Part shown: positions 10,518-18,903 of the stretch, piece after piece
How the letters are laid out: each line of letters begins with the position of its first letter
Position numbering within the stretch: position 1 is the first letter of the stretch
Source of the DNA: Flavobacteriales bacterium
GTDB lineage: Bacteria > Bacteroidota > Bacteroidia > Flavobacteriales > Flavobacteriaceae
Length of the DNA stretch: 64,000 nt
Reading direction: 5' to 3'
NCBI GenBank assembly: GCA_018335925.1
Contig: JAGXRF010000017.1
Coordinates: 124,001-188,000, forward strand
The notes under the pieces: model-generated
The model's database searches: none
What the model was told of the DNA's origin: nothing
Seen by the model: only the letters and a program-made list of their open reading frames with translations
Translations under genes and position numbers: made by a program

Positions 10518-10607
10518 ATTTTTTAGTTTAAAGTTTATTGGGTTTAAAGTTTAAGGTTTAAAGTTTTAAGTAAATATTTTACGAAACCTGAAACTTTAAA
10601 CAAATTT
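10518..10607. repeat. AT-rich GTTTAAAGTTTA-type repeat between sucA and odhB
   Basis: tagtttaaagtttattgggtttaaagtttaaggtttaaagttttaag; similar sequences at 5373-5532 and 18818-18903. Confidence 0.6.
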
Positions 10608-13376
10608 TTATCTAAACAAATTCTTGTCAAAAACCATTCTAATCGCATCGTGGTGTCTTCTTCTGTCACGAGTAAAACTACCTGATGCAGGAGCAGCATA
10701 TGCTTTTAGCGAAGCCAACCTCCAAGGCACCAAATCAAAATTCATCAACATATAGCCATAAGCTCCCATGTTTTTTGGCTCCTCTTGGGCCCAAACAAAA
10801 TCATCTGCATTTGGATAGCTTTTAATGATTTCTTGGATTTTATCTGTAGCCAACGGAAACAATTGCTCCAATCTAACCAAAGCTACGTCATTTCTTCCTA
10901 ACTTTTCTCTCTCAGCCTTGATATCGTAGTAAAACTTACCTGATACGAACACCAACGTCTTGATGTCTTTTTTATCTGATACATTCGGATCGTCAATCAC
11001 TTCTTGAAAATGACCATTGGCTAATTCTGTTTTAGCAGAAATTGCCTCAGGGTGACGCAACAAACTTTTTGGCGACATTACTACCAAGGGTTTGCGGAAG
11101 TTGGTTTTCATTTGTCTGCGTAGCAAATGAAAAATGTTAGCTGGAGTGGTCACATTTGCAACATACATATTGTGACGTGCACACAACTGCAAATATCTTT
11201 CCAAACGAGCGGAAGAATGCTCTGCCCCTTGCCCCTCATAACCATGAGGCAATAACATTACAATACCGTTTTGGTTGTTCCATTTGTCTTCACCAGAAGA
11301 AATATATTGGTCAATCATAATTTGAGCCCCGTTTGAGAAATCTCCAAATTGTGCTTCCCAAATGGTTAAGGCATTCGGATTTGCCAAAGCATACCCATAA
11401 TCAAAACCTAACACGCCATATTCTGATAAAAAGGAATTGTAAATGCGAAAGTTTCCTTTGGCATTTGGGATGTTTTGCAATAAAACTACTTCTTCTTCGC
11501 TATCTTCTACTTTAACTACGGCATGACGGTGCGAGAAGGTTCCTCTTTCTACATCCTGACCAGAAATTCTAACATCATATCCTTCTGACAATAACGAAGC
11601 ATAAGCCAAAGTTTCTGCTGTTCCCCAATCAATGGTGTCATTTTCATACATCGTTTTGCGATCGGAGACTATTTTTTGAATTTTATTGATAAACTTTTTG
11701 TCCGCAGGTAAGGTAGAAACCAGATCAATCATTTCGTCTAGCTGACTCTGTGGGAAAGAAGTATCTACTTTTTGCAACATTTTATCGTCACTCACTTGCT
11801 CAAAACCTTGCCATTCATCTTGCATAAAAGGCGTGATAATTGTTAATTGTTTTTGACGAGAAGCTTCTAAATTCTCTTCCAATTTGGCTTTGTATGCTGC
11901 TTCAATTTGATTAATATAATCTTGGTTTACTATACCTTCAACAATCAATTTTTCGGCATAAATATCTCTTGGATTTTTGTGACGAGAAATAATTTTATAT
12001 AAAATTGGCTGGGTAAAACGTGGCTCATCTCCTTCGTTATGACCGTATTTTCTGTATCCTAACAAATCGATAAACACATCTTTACCAAATGTCATTCGGT
12101 ATTCTAAGGCAAATAGCATGGCATGAACTACAGCTTCTACATCGTCAGCATTCACATGTAATACCGGTGACAGGGTTACTTTTGCCACATCTGTGCAATA
12201 GGTAGAAGAACGGGCATCTAAATAGTTGGTTGTAAAACCAACTTGGTTGTTAATAACGATATGTATGGTACCTCCTGTTCTGTAGCCATCTAACTGCGAC
12301 ATTTGCACAATTTCGTATACAATTCCTTGTCCGGCTACAGCGGCATCTCCGTGTACTGCTATAGGCAATACTTTCGAAAAATCGTTCGGGAAATATTTGT
12401 CTTGCTTGGCACGTGCTATACCTTCAATTACTGCACCAACGGTTTCTAAGTGCGAAGGGTTGGGAGCCAAATTAATATTAATTAATTTTCCTGAAGATGT
12501 TTTTCTGTCGGCTGTTAAACCCAAATGATATTTAACGTCTCCATCAAAATACTCTTTGTCGTAATCTTTCCCATCAAATTCTGAGAAAATATCTTGGGTT
12601 GGTTTGCCAAAAATATTGGCTAAAACATTCAAACGACCTCTATGTGCCATCCCCATTACAAACTGCTCTACTCCCATTTCGGCAGCTTTTTCAATTACTG
12701 CATCTAAGCCGGGAATGATGCTTTCACCACCCTCCAACGAAAAACGTTTTTGCCCCACATATTTGGTATGCAAAAAGTTTTCAAAAGATACTGCTTCGTT
12801 TAATTTTCCTAAAATATGTTTTTTCTGAGCTTCGTTAAACGCAGGTAAATTATCGTTTTTACCTAGTTTGTCCTGAATCCATTGTACCACTTTTGGGTCG
12901 CGGATGTACATATATTCCACTCCAATAGATTGGCAATACACATTGTTTAAATGCGATACTATTTCTTGCAAAGTTGCTGCTTGACCAAAACCTACCGTTT
13001 TGGCAGCATCAAATTTTTCGGTTAAATCTGCATTAGAAAGTCCAAAATTTTCTATAGCTAAGGTTGGACTGTAAGTTCTTCTGTCTCTAACCGGATTGGT
13101 TTTGGTAAACAAATGACCACGAGTTCTGTAGCCTTCAATTAATTTTAAAACCTGAAATTCCTTTTCTACTTTTCCAACCAATGCACCATTCTGTTCTGCA
13201 TCTGCTGCATAAGTTGTTAAAGCATCTTGACTTGAAAACTCGTTTGCAAAATCAAAACCTTGAAAAAAGGCCCTCCAGCTTGGCTCTACGCTATCTGGAT
13301 TTTGGGTATATTGTTCGTATAAATCTGCGAAAAATTGGGTATGGGCTGCATTTAAAAAGGAAAACCTATCCATCAT
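10608..13376 (-). CDS. sucA: 2-oxoglutarate dehydrogenase E1 component
   Basis: Full-length E1; GMAHRGRLNVLANIFGKP, HGDAAVAGQGIVYE, RRQMKTNFRKPLVVMSPKSLLRH motifs. Confidence 0.97.
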   Translation of the reverse strand: MMDRFSFLNAAHTQFFADLYEQYTQNPDSVEPSWRAFFQGFDFANEFSSQDALTTYAADAEQNGALVGKVEKEFQVLKLIEGYRTRGHLFTKTNPVRDRRTYSPTLAIENFGLSNADLTEKFDAAKTVGFGQAATLQEIVSHLNNVYCQSIGVEYMYIRDPKVVQWIQDKLGKNDNLPAFNEAQKKHILGKLNEAVSFENFLHTKYVGQKRFSLEGGESIIPGLDAVIEKAAEMGVEQFVMGMAHRGRLNVLANIFGKPTQDIFSEFDGKDYDKEYFDGDVKYHLGLTADRKTSSGKLININLAPNPSHLETVGAVIEGIARAKQDKYFPNDFSKVLPIAVHGDAAVAGQGIVYEIVQMSQLDGYRTGGTIHIVINNQVGFTTNYLDARSSTYCTDVAKVTLSPVLHVNADDVEAVVHAMLFALEYRMTFGKDVFIDLLGYRKYGHNEGDEPRFTQPILYKIISRHKNPRDIYAEKLIVEGIVNQDYINQIEAAYKAKLEENLEASRQKQLTIITPFMQDEWQGFEQVSDDKMLQKVDTSFPQSQLDEMIDLVSTLPADKKFINKIQKIVSDRKTMYENDTIDWGTAETLAYASLLSEGYDVRISGQDVERGTFSHRHAVVKVEDSEEEVVLLQNIPNAKGNFRIYNSFLSEYGVLGFDYGYALANPNALTIWEAQFGDFSNGAQIMIDQYISSGEDKWNNQNGIVMLLPHGYEGQGAEHSSARLERYLQLCARHNMYVANVTTPANIFHLLRRQMKTNFRKPLVVMSPKSLLRHPEAISAKTELANGHFQEVIDDPNVSDKKDIKTLVFVSGKFYYDIKAEREKLGRNDVALVRLEQLFPLATDKIQEIIKSYPNADDFVWAQEEPKNMGAYGYMLMNFDLVPWRLASLKAYAAPASGSFTRDRRRHHDAIRMVFDKNLFR

Positions 13377-13559
13377 TAAATTGGTGTATCAGAGTTGTTT
13401 TTAAAATTGATGCAAAAGTACAACAAATGCAAAAAATGCACACTTAGTTTTTGGAATTATTTATGAGGAATTCTTGTAAAAAAGATATAGTTTTTAACAC
13501 CTTAAATCCCATTTTATTTTTGTAATATTGAAAATAAGTAAGTGATACGAGAAAAAACA

Positions 13560-14066
13560 ATGAATATGACAAAAAAAATTACTTTTCTTATTTGGTTACT
13601 GCCATTGATAGCATTTTGCCAAACTACAGACCAACCTAGTTTTTGGAAAAAAGTACAATGGGGAGGTGGCGTTGCCCTTAACATAGGCAACCAATTTACC
13701 AATGTTGGAATATCTCCAACAGCCATTTATCCAACTTCCGAAACTACAGCTGTTGGCTTAAGTGCCCAATACCACTATTTACGACAAAGAAATTTTCACC
13801 AAACCCACTTGTATGGGTTGGGAGTGATAGGCTTGTACCATCCGTTTCCGGAGATGCAATTTTCTGCTGAATTGGAACAAACTCGAGTGAACCGAACTTT
13901 TTTTAACCCGATTGAAAAAGACCAATTTTGGAATACAGCATTGTTTTTAGGTGCGGGATATCGCACAGGAAATGTAACGGTTGGTGTGAGATACAATGCA
14001 TTGTTTAGAGATGGCGACAGATTGTACGGAGAAGCCTGGATGCCTTTTGTAAGAGCCTTTTTTTAA
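13560..14066 (+). CDS. Conserved exported hypothetical protein, likely small outer-membrane beta-barrel
   Basis: Signal peptide (FLIWLLPLIAFCQ), alternating Gly/aromatic strands, terminal Phe; start ambiguous among nearby ATGs. Confidence 0.7.
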   Translation: MNMTKKITFLIWLLPLIAFCQTTDQPSFWKKVQWGGGVALNIGNQFTNVGISPTAIYPTSETTAVGLSAQYHYLRQRNFHQTHLYGLGVIGLYHPFPEMQFSAELEQTRVNRTFFNPIEKDQFWNTALFLGAGYRTGNVTVGVRYNALFRDGDRLYGEAWMPFVRAFF

Positions 14067-14419
14067 TTGGAGTAATGTTTTCGTAAATACACTTTTTGCC
14101 AAATACGTTTGATCAATAAAAAAGTAACTTGCTCCGAAATTTCTACCATATCATTTGCAGTAATAGATTTTACTTGAGCCTCCGGAACATCTACTATATA
14201 CAACAAATTCAAATATTCGGTAAATTGGTATTGCAATAAATCATACACTTTTTGATGTACTACTTGAATGATTTGCTCTGGAGTTGCTTGTAAAGACAAA
14301 TCTAACGGATGGTTGGCAAACTGAAAATCTTTATTGGTTTGTACGATCAATGCTTCCAACAAATTTTCTTGTTGCACTTGCTTTTCTAACTCGCTTAAAT
14401 GTTGCAACTCCCAACTCAT
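14063..14419 (-). CDS. Conserved hypothetical protein
   Basis: 118-aa ORF with 4-nt overlap (ATGA) with the upstream polyprenyl synthetase gene, suggesting translational coupling. Confidence 0.7.
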   Translation of the reverse strand: MSWELQHLSELEKQVQQENLLEALIVQTNKDFQFANHPLDLSLQATPEQIIQVVHQKVYDLLQYQFTEYLNLLYIVDVPEAQVKSITANDMVEISEQVTFLLIKRIWQKVYLRKHYSN

Positions 14420-15408
14420 TGTTCACGGTGCATCAATTGTTCGGCTAAAGCTCGGATAGGAGCTTTGGCACTTTCATCAACAGCAATACTATCTAAAATA
14501 GCAAATGCTTGGTCAGAATAACTTTGTACTGCATCTAAAGCTTTTTGGGCAGCTCCACTTTGTATAAAATAATGTTTTACTGCTTCAATTTTTGGTTGTG
14601 AATTCTCAGGCTGTAAACTATACAAGTGGAGCAATTGCTGTTTGTCTTCCTCTGAAAGCAACTCTAAAGCGTGAATGTATAAGAAGGTTTTTTTATTTTC
14701 GATGATATCTCCACCTACTTGTTTTCCAAAAGTATCCGGATTGCCAAAGCAATCTAAATAATCATCTTGAATTTGAAAGGCCGTTCCAATTTGTAATCCA
14801 AAGGCATACCACAATGCAGCCTCTTTTTCATCAGCCTTATGTACCATGGCTCCCATTTGCATGGCACACCCAAGCAAAACTGCAGTTTTGTACTGAATCA
14901 TCTGCAAGTATTGGGCTATGGTTACGGTTTCCATGTGTTCAAACTCCACATCCCATTGTTGACCTTCGCATACTTGTATAGCTGTTTGGTTAAACAATTG
15001 CAACATAGGAGCCAATACTTCCGGAGGGTATTGCTGCAAACATTGGTAGGCTTTGATCAGCATGGCATCACCAGATAAGATACCAGTATTCAAATCCCAT
15101 TTATGATGAACCGTTTGATTTCCTCTTCGCAATGGAGCTTCATCCATGATATCGTCATGCACCAAAGTAAAGTTGTGAAAAATTTCTACTGCTTTTGCAG
15201 CTTCTATGGCCTCATGGTAATTGCCATAACATGCAGCTGTGAGCAAAGTTAAAACCGGACGAATACGTTTACCGGGCAATTGTAAAATATAATCAATTGG
15301 TTCGTACAAACCCTTTGGATGCTGGTTTTGTGCTACCAAAGGCCATTGGTCTTGTAATACTTTTAGTAAATCAGAAACAGATTGCATGCCATTATTTTTA
15401 AAGTACAC
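14416..15408 (-). CDS. Polyprenyl synthetase family protein (geranylgeranyl/octaprenyl diphosphate synthase-like)
   Basis: FARM/SARM motifs LVHDDIMDEAPLRRG and FQIQDDYLDCFG. Confidence 0.93.
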   Translation of the reverse strand: MYFKNNGMQSVSDLLKVLQDQWPLVAQNQHPKGLYEPIDYILQLPGKRIRPVLTLLTAACYGNYHEAIEAAKAVEIFHNFTLVHDDIMDEAPLRRGNQTVHHKWDLNTGILSGDAMLIKAYQCLQQYPPEVLAPMLQLFNQTAIQVCEGQQWDVEFEHMETVTIAQYLQMIQYKTAVLLGCAMQMGAMVHKADEKEAALWYAFGLQIGTAFQIQDDYLDCFGNPDTFGKQVGGDIIENKKTFLYIHALELLSEEDKQQLLHLYSLQPENSQPKIEAVKHYFIQSGAAQKALDAVQSYSDQAFAILDSIAVDESAKAPIRALAEQLMHREQ

Positions 15409-15529
15409 AAAGAAAAGCTATTTTGTAAAAACCTCTTTAATTGTTTGCATAAAATTACTAGTTTTAAACAACTGTCATCTTTCAAAAAATAAGGCTTGTT
15501 GAATGAATGTTAAATAATTGTAAAGCTTT

Positions 15530-15557
15530 GGAAACTTTTTTAGTTTCTTAAGTTTCC
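15530..15557. promoter_or_regulatory. Putative TetR operator upstream of the efflux operon
   Basis: GGAAACTT-N12-AAGTTTCC inverted repeat plus nested GAAACT-N5-AGTTTC, just upstream of TACCTTTG. Confidence 0.4.
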
Positions 15558-15562
15558 ACCAC

Positions 15563-15570
15563 TACCTTTG
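15563..15570 (+). promoter_or_regulatory. Bacteroidetes -7 element TACCTTTG upstream of tetR-type gene
   Basis: TAnnTTTG match 18 nt before the likely ATG. Confidence 0.45.
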
Positions 15571-15588
15571 CACCCGAATTTAAAAAAC

Positions 15589-16188
15589 ATGGAAGAACAA
15601 ATTGTACAAAAATCCTCCGAAATGTTCCTCAGCATTGGGTTCAAAACCGTTACCATGGACGACATTGCTAATGAACTTGGGATTTCAAAAAAAACCTTGT
15701 ACCAATACTTTAGTAACAAAAATGATTTGGTGTATTCATGTGCCATGTATTTGTTTGACTTCATAGAGAGCGGGGTTGATCAAATTTGTGCCAAGAGTCA
15801 AAATCCAATTGAAGAATTGTATGAGATAAAAAATTATGTATTACAACATTTAAAAAACGAAACTTCTTCCCCATTTTATCAATTACAAAAGTATTTCCCA
15901 AAAACCTTTCAAGAACTCACTGCCAAACAATTTGAAAAAATGCAAAGCTGCATGGTAACTAATTTACAAAAAGGAGTACAAATGGGCTTGTTTAGAGAAG
16001 ATATCGATTTTGAATTTGTAACGAGATTGTATTACAAAGCAGCAATAGTAATAAGAGACCAAGATGTTTTTCCATTAGATAAATTCACATTACCTCAACT
16101 TGAAAAAAACCTTTTAGATTACCACCTAAGGGCAATTGTAACCCCCAAAGGATTAGAAATTATCCATCAATTAAATCAACAAAACTAA
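15589..16188 (+). CDS. TetR/AcrR family transcriptional regulator
   Basis: N-terminal HTH GFKTVTMDDIANELGISKKTLYQYFSNKNDLV; start corrected from TTG 15568 to ATG 15589. Confidence 0.92.
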   Translation: MEEQIVQKSSEMFLSIGFKTVTMDDIANELGISKKTLYQYFSNKNDLVYSCAMYLFDFIESGVDQICAKSQNPIEELYEIKNYVLQHLKNETSSPFYQLQKYFPKTFQELTAKQFEKMQSCMVTNLQKGVQMGLFREDIDFEFVTRLYYKAAIVIRDQDVFPLDKFTLPQLEKNLLDYHLRAIVTPKGLEIIHQLNQQN

Positions 16189-16189
16189 G

Positions 16190-17530
16190 ATGCAACCTGT
16201 ATTAAAAATTGTACTTTTTTGGTTCGTTACACTAACTGTTTTTAGTCAAACAGAAACCAAAAAGCTTTCTTTTACTTTGCAAGAAGCCATTGATTATGCC
16301 TTGCAAAATAATTTGAATGCCAAAAATGCCAATCGCGAATTGGAACAAGCAAAGCTCAAAAAATGGGAAACCACTACCATGGGACTGCCACAAATTAATG
16401 CTGCTATCGACTATCAAAACAACTTGGTCATTCAACGTTCGGTAGTTCCGGCTGAATTTTTTGGAGGGAATCCAGGAGAGTTTATCGATGTGGCTTTTGG
16501 TACCAAACACGTGATGATTGGTAGAGCCACATTAAGCCAACTAATTTTTGACGGCTCGTACTTGGTTGGCTTGCAAGCTGCCAAAACTTACCTGAATTTT
16601 TACAAAGACATGCAAGTAAAGACCCGTCAGGAAATTAAACAGCAAATTATTCAAGATTACACCAATGTGTTGTTGTTGGAAAGAAGCATTGAATTGCTCG
16701 AAAAAAACAAAAAAACTTTAGAAAAAAATTACTTCGAAGCTAACCAAACATTTAAAAATGGGTTGATTGAAGAGGAAAGTGTAGAGCAAATTCAAATCAC
16801 CCTTTCTACCATCAACAATAGCTTAAACAACAGCCAACGAATGCTGGTATTAAGCAAACAAATTTTAAAAATTCAATTAGGCTTGGCTTTGGAAGATAGC
16901 ATCCAATTAACGGATAACTTGGATGTGTTAACACAACAAAATTATAGTTTAGAACTTACCCAAAGTACTTTTGATCGTAACAACAACATCGATTATATAT
17001 TAGGTGAGAAAAACCAAGAGCAAATGCGTTTGTTGATGCTACAAGAAAAAAGCAAAGCATTGCCTTCTTTGGCTGCGAATGTAAACTTTGGATACAATGC
17101 TTTTAGCAACGAATTTAGTTTTTTAAATGCCAATCAACGTTGGTTGAATTTTTCCAGCGTAAATGTAGGATTGCAAATTCCGATTTTCAGCAGTTTGGGA
17201 AGAAGTAGCAGAACCCAACAAGCCAAAATTAACTTTGAACGTGCCAAAGAGGAACTTACTAATTTAGGAAAATTATTGGATTTAAAATTCCAACAAGCCA
17301 AAAGCGATTACCAATTTAGCTTGGAAGACTTAGCTACCAACCAATCTAATTTAAAATTAGCAGAACGTATTGAACAAAAACAACAAGTTAAATTCAAAGA
17401 AGGGTTAAGCACCAGCTTTGAGTTTGCTGAAGCACAACGACAGTTGTACAGTGCTCAGCAATTGTACTTGCAATCCATGATCAACGTAATCAATAAAAAA
17501 GCTGCATTAGATAATTTATTAGGAAATTAA
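16190..17530 (+). CDS. TolC family outer membrane efflux protein
   Basis: Signal peptide, coiled-coil repeats, SFTLQEAIDYALQNN and C-terminal FAEAQRQLYSAQQLYLQSMINVINKKAALDNLLG. Confidence 0.93.
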   Translation: MQPVLKIVLFWFVTLTVFSQTETKKLSFTLQEAIDYALQNNLNAKNANRELEQAKLKKWETTTMGLPQINAAIDYQNNLVIQRSVVPAEFFGGNPGEFIDVAFGTKHVMIGRATLSQLIFDGSYLVGLQAAKTYLNFYKDMQVKTRQEIKQQIIQDYTNVLLLERSIELLEKNKKTLEKNYFEANQTFKNGLIEEESVEQIQITLSTINNSLNNSQRMLVLSKQILKIQLGLALEDSIQLTDNLDVLTQQNYSLELTQSTFDRNNNIDYILGEKNQEQMRLLMLQEKSKALPSLAANVNFGYNAFSNEFSFLNANQRWLNFSSVNVGLQIPIFSSLGRSSRTQQAKINFERAKEELTNLGKLLDLKFQQAKSDYQFSLEDLATNQSNLKLAERIEQKQQVKFKEGLSTSFEFAEAQRQLYSAQQLYLQSMINVINKKAALDNLLGN

Positions 17531-17558
17531 TTCTCAACAAATTCGACTAAAATAACTC

Positions 17559-17657
17559 ATGAAATCGCCATTAAAAAATTTTTGCTGTAAGCAAACGCCA
17601 ATGAAGATTAAGCGATTCCATATGACCGCTGAAAAACAAATAATTATCTCCATATGA
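17559..17657 (+). CDS. Candidate small ORF (32 aa: MKSPLKNFCCKQTPMKIKRFHMTAEKQIIISI) overlapping the adaptor start
   Basis: ATG...TGA in the tolC-hlyD gap; its TGA overlaps the downstream ATG as ATGA; absent from supplied ORF track due to length. Confidence 0.3.
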   Translation: MKSPLKNFCCKQTPMKIKRFHMTAEKQIIISI

Positions 17658-18817
17658 AAAAAATAATCTCTTTATTCAGTGTATTGGTTCTCCTTTCTTG
17701 TGGAGATAAAAATGCCTCTTCGGTTGAAGAAGTCATCAAAACCAACGATTTAAAACAAATCCAATTGAAGCGAAACGACATTCAAAAACAAATGGATGCT
17801 TTGCTGTTGCAAATTGAAAAATTAGATGTTGCCATTGCAGATTTAGACACCATTAAAAAAAACACCTTGGTTAAAGTTGCAACTGTTAACGATACGATTT
17901 TTAAACATTACATAGAAGTACAAGGAAATGTAGAAACCAAAGAAAACATTTTGGTTTATCCGGAATTTCAAGGAGTACTTACACAATTGAATGTTAAAGT
18001 TGGTCAAAATGTAACCAAAGGTCAGGTGCTAGCCAAAATTGACGATGCCGGCTTAGGTGCTCAATTGGCTCAGGCAGAAACCCAATTAGCTTTGGCAAAA
18101 ACCACTTTTGAACGTCAGAAAAATTTATGGGATCAAAAAATAGGTTCTGAAATTCAATATTTGCAAGCAAAAACCAACATGGAAAGCCAGCAAAAAATCA
18201 TCCAACAAATCAAAGCACAAATCAACAAAACTTTGGTTAGAGCACCTTTTAATGGAACCATTGATGCAGTAAATGTGGAAAGAGGTCAAGTAGTTGCTCC
18301 GGGTACCGCTTTATTTAGAGTAGTTAGTTTACGAGATATGTACGTAAGTGCCAATATTCCGGAAGCTTATTTACAAAACTTGAAATTAGGAGCTCCGGTA
18401 GAAGTGTATTTGCAAGCAATAGGAAAAACATATTCCGGAAAAGTTCGTCAAATAGGCAAAAACATCAACCCTGCCAACCGTACTTTAGCAGTGGAAATTG
18501 CTTTACCAAACCCCGAAAACTTGTTGCGTCCTAATCAAGTTGCTGCACTAAAAATTGAAGATTACGTAAACAACAATGCCATTGTAATTGCCGATATTCA
18601 TTTTACCGAAAAAGCAGATGGGTCTAAAGTATGTTATGTGTTGCAAGATAAACCAAATAATGCTTCCGAAGCTTTAGTAAAAGAAGTAAGTATTGAAATC
18701 GGAAAATTCACCAACAACCAAGTAGAAGTCACCAAAGGATTACAAAACGGAGATCAATTGGTAATTGAAGGAGTGAAACAATTAAAAGACCAATCGAAAG
18801 TAACGGTAATAAAATAA
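17654..18817 (+). CDS. Efflux RND transporter periplasmic adaptor subunit (HlyD/MFP family lipoprotein)
   Basis: Lipobox VLLSCG, MFP lipoyl-like and beta-barrel segments (VRAPFNGTIDAVNVERGQVVAPGTALFRVV). Confidence 0.93.
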   Translation: MKKIISLFSVLVLLSCGDKNASSVEEVIKTNDLKQIQLKRNDIQKQMDALLLQIEKLDVAIADLDTIKKNTLVKVATVNDTIFKHYIEVQGNVETKENILVYPEFQGVLTQLNVKVGQNVTKGQVLAKIDDAGLGAQLAQAETQLALAKTTFERQKNLWDQKIGSEIQYLQAKTNMESQQKIIQQIKAQINKTLVRAPFNGTIDAVNVERGQVVAPGTALFRVVSLRDMYVSANIPEAYLQNLKLGAPVEVYLQAIGKTYSGKVRQIGKNINPANRTLAVEIALPNPENLLRPNQVAALKIEDYVNNNAIVIADIHFTEKADGSKVCYVLQDKPNNASEALVKEVSIEIGKFTNNQVEVTKGLQNGDQLVIEGVKQLKDQSKVTVIK

Positions 18818-18903
18818 GTTTCAGGTTTCAAGTTTAAAGTTTAAAATTGAACAATATCAGCTTTAAACTTTGAACATTAAACTTTAAACCAACTAGAAAG
18901 TTT
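18818..18903. repeat. AT-rich GTTTCAGGTTTCAAGTTTAAAGTTTAAA repeat, arranged as imperfect inverted repeat
   Basis: AGTTTAAAGTTTAAA... / ...TTTAAACTTTGAACATTAAACTTTAAACC. Confidence 0.6.
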
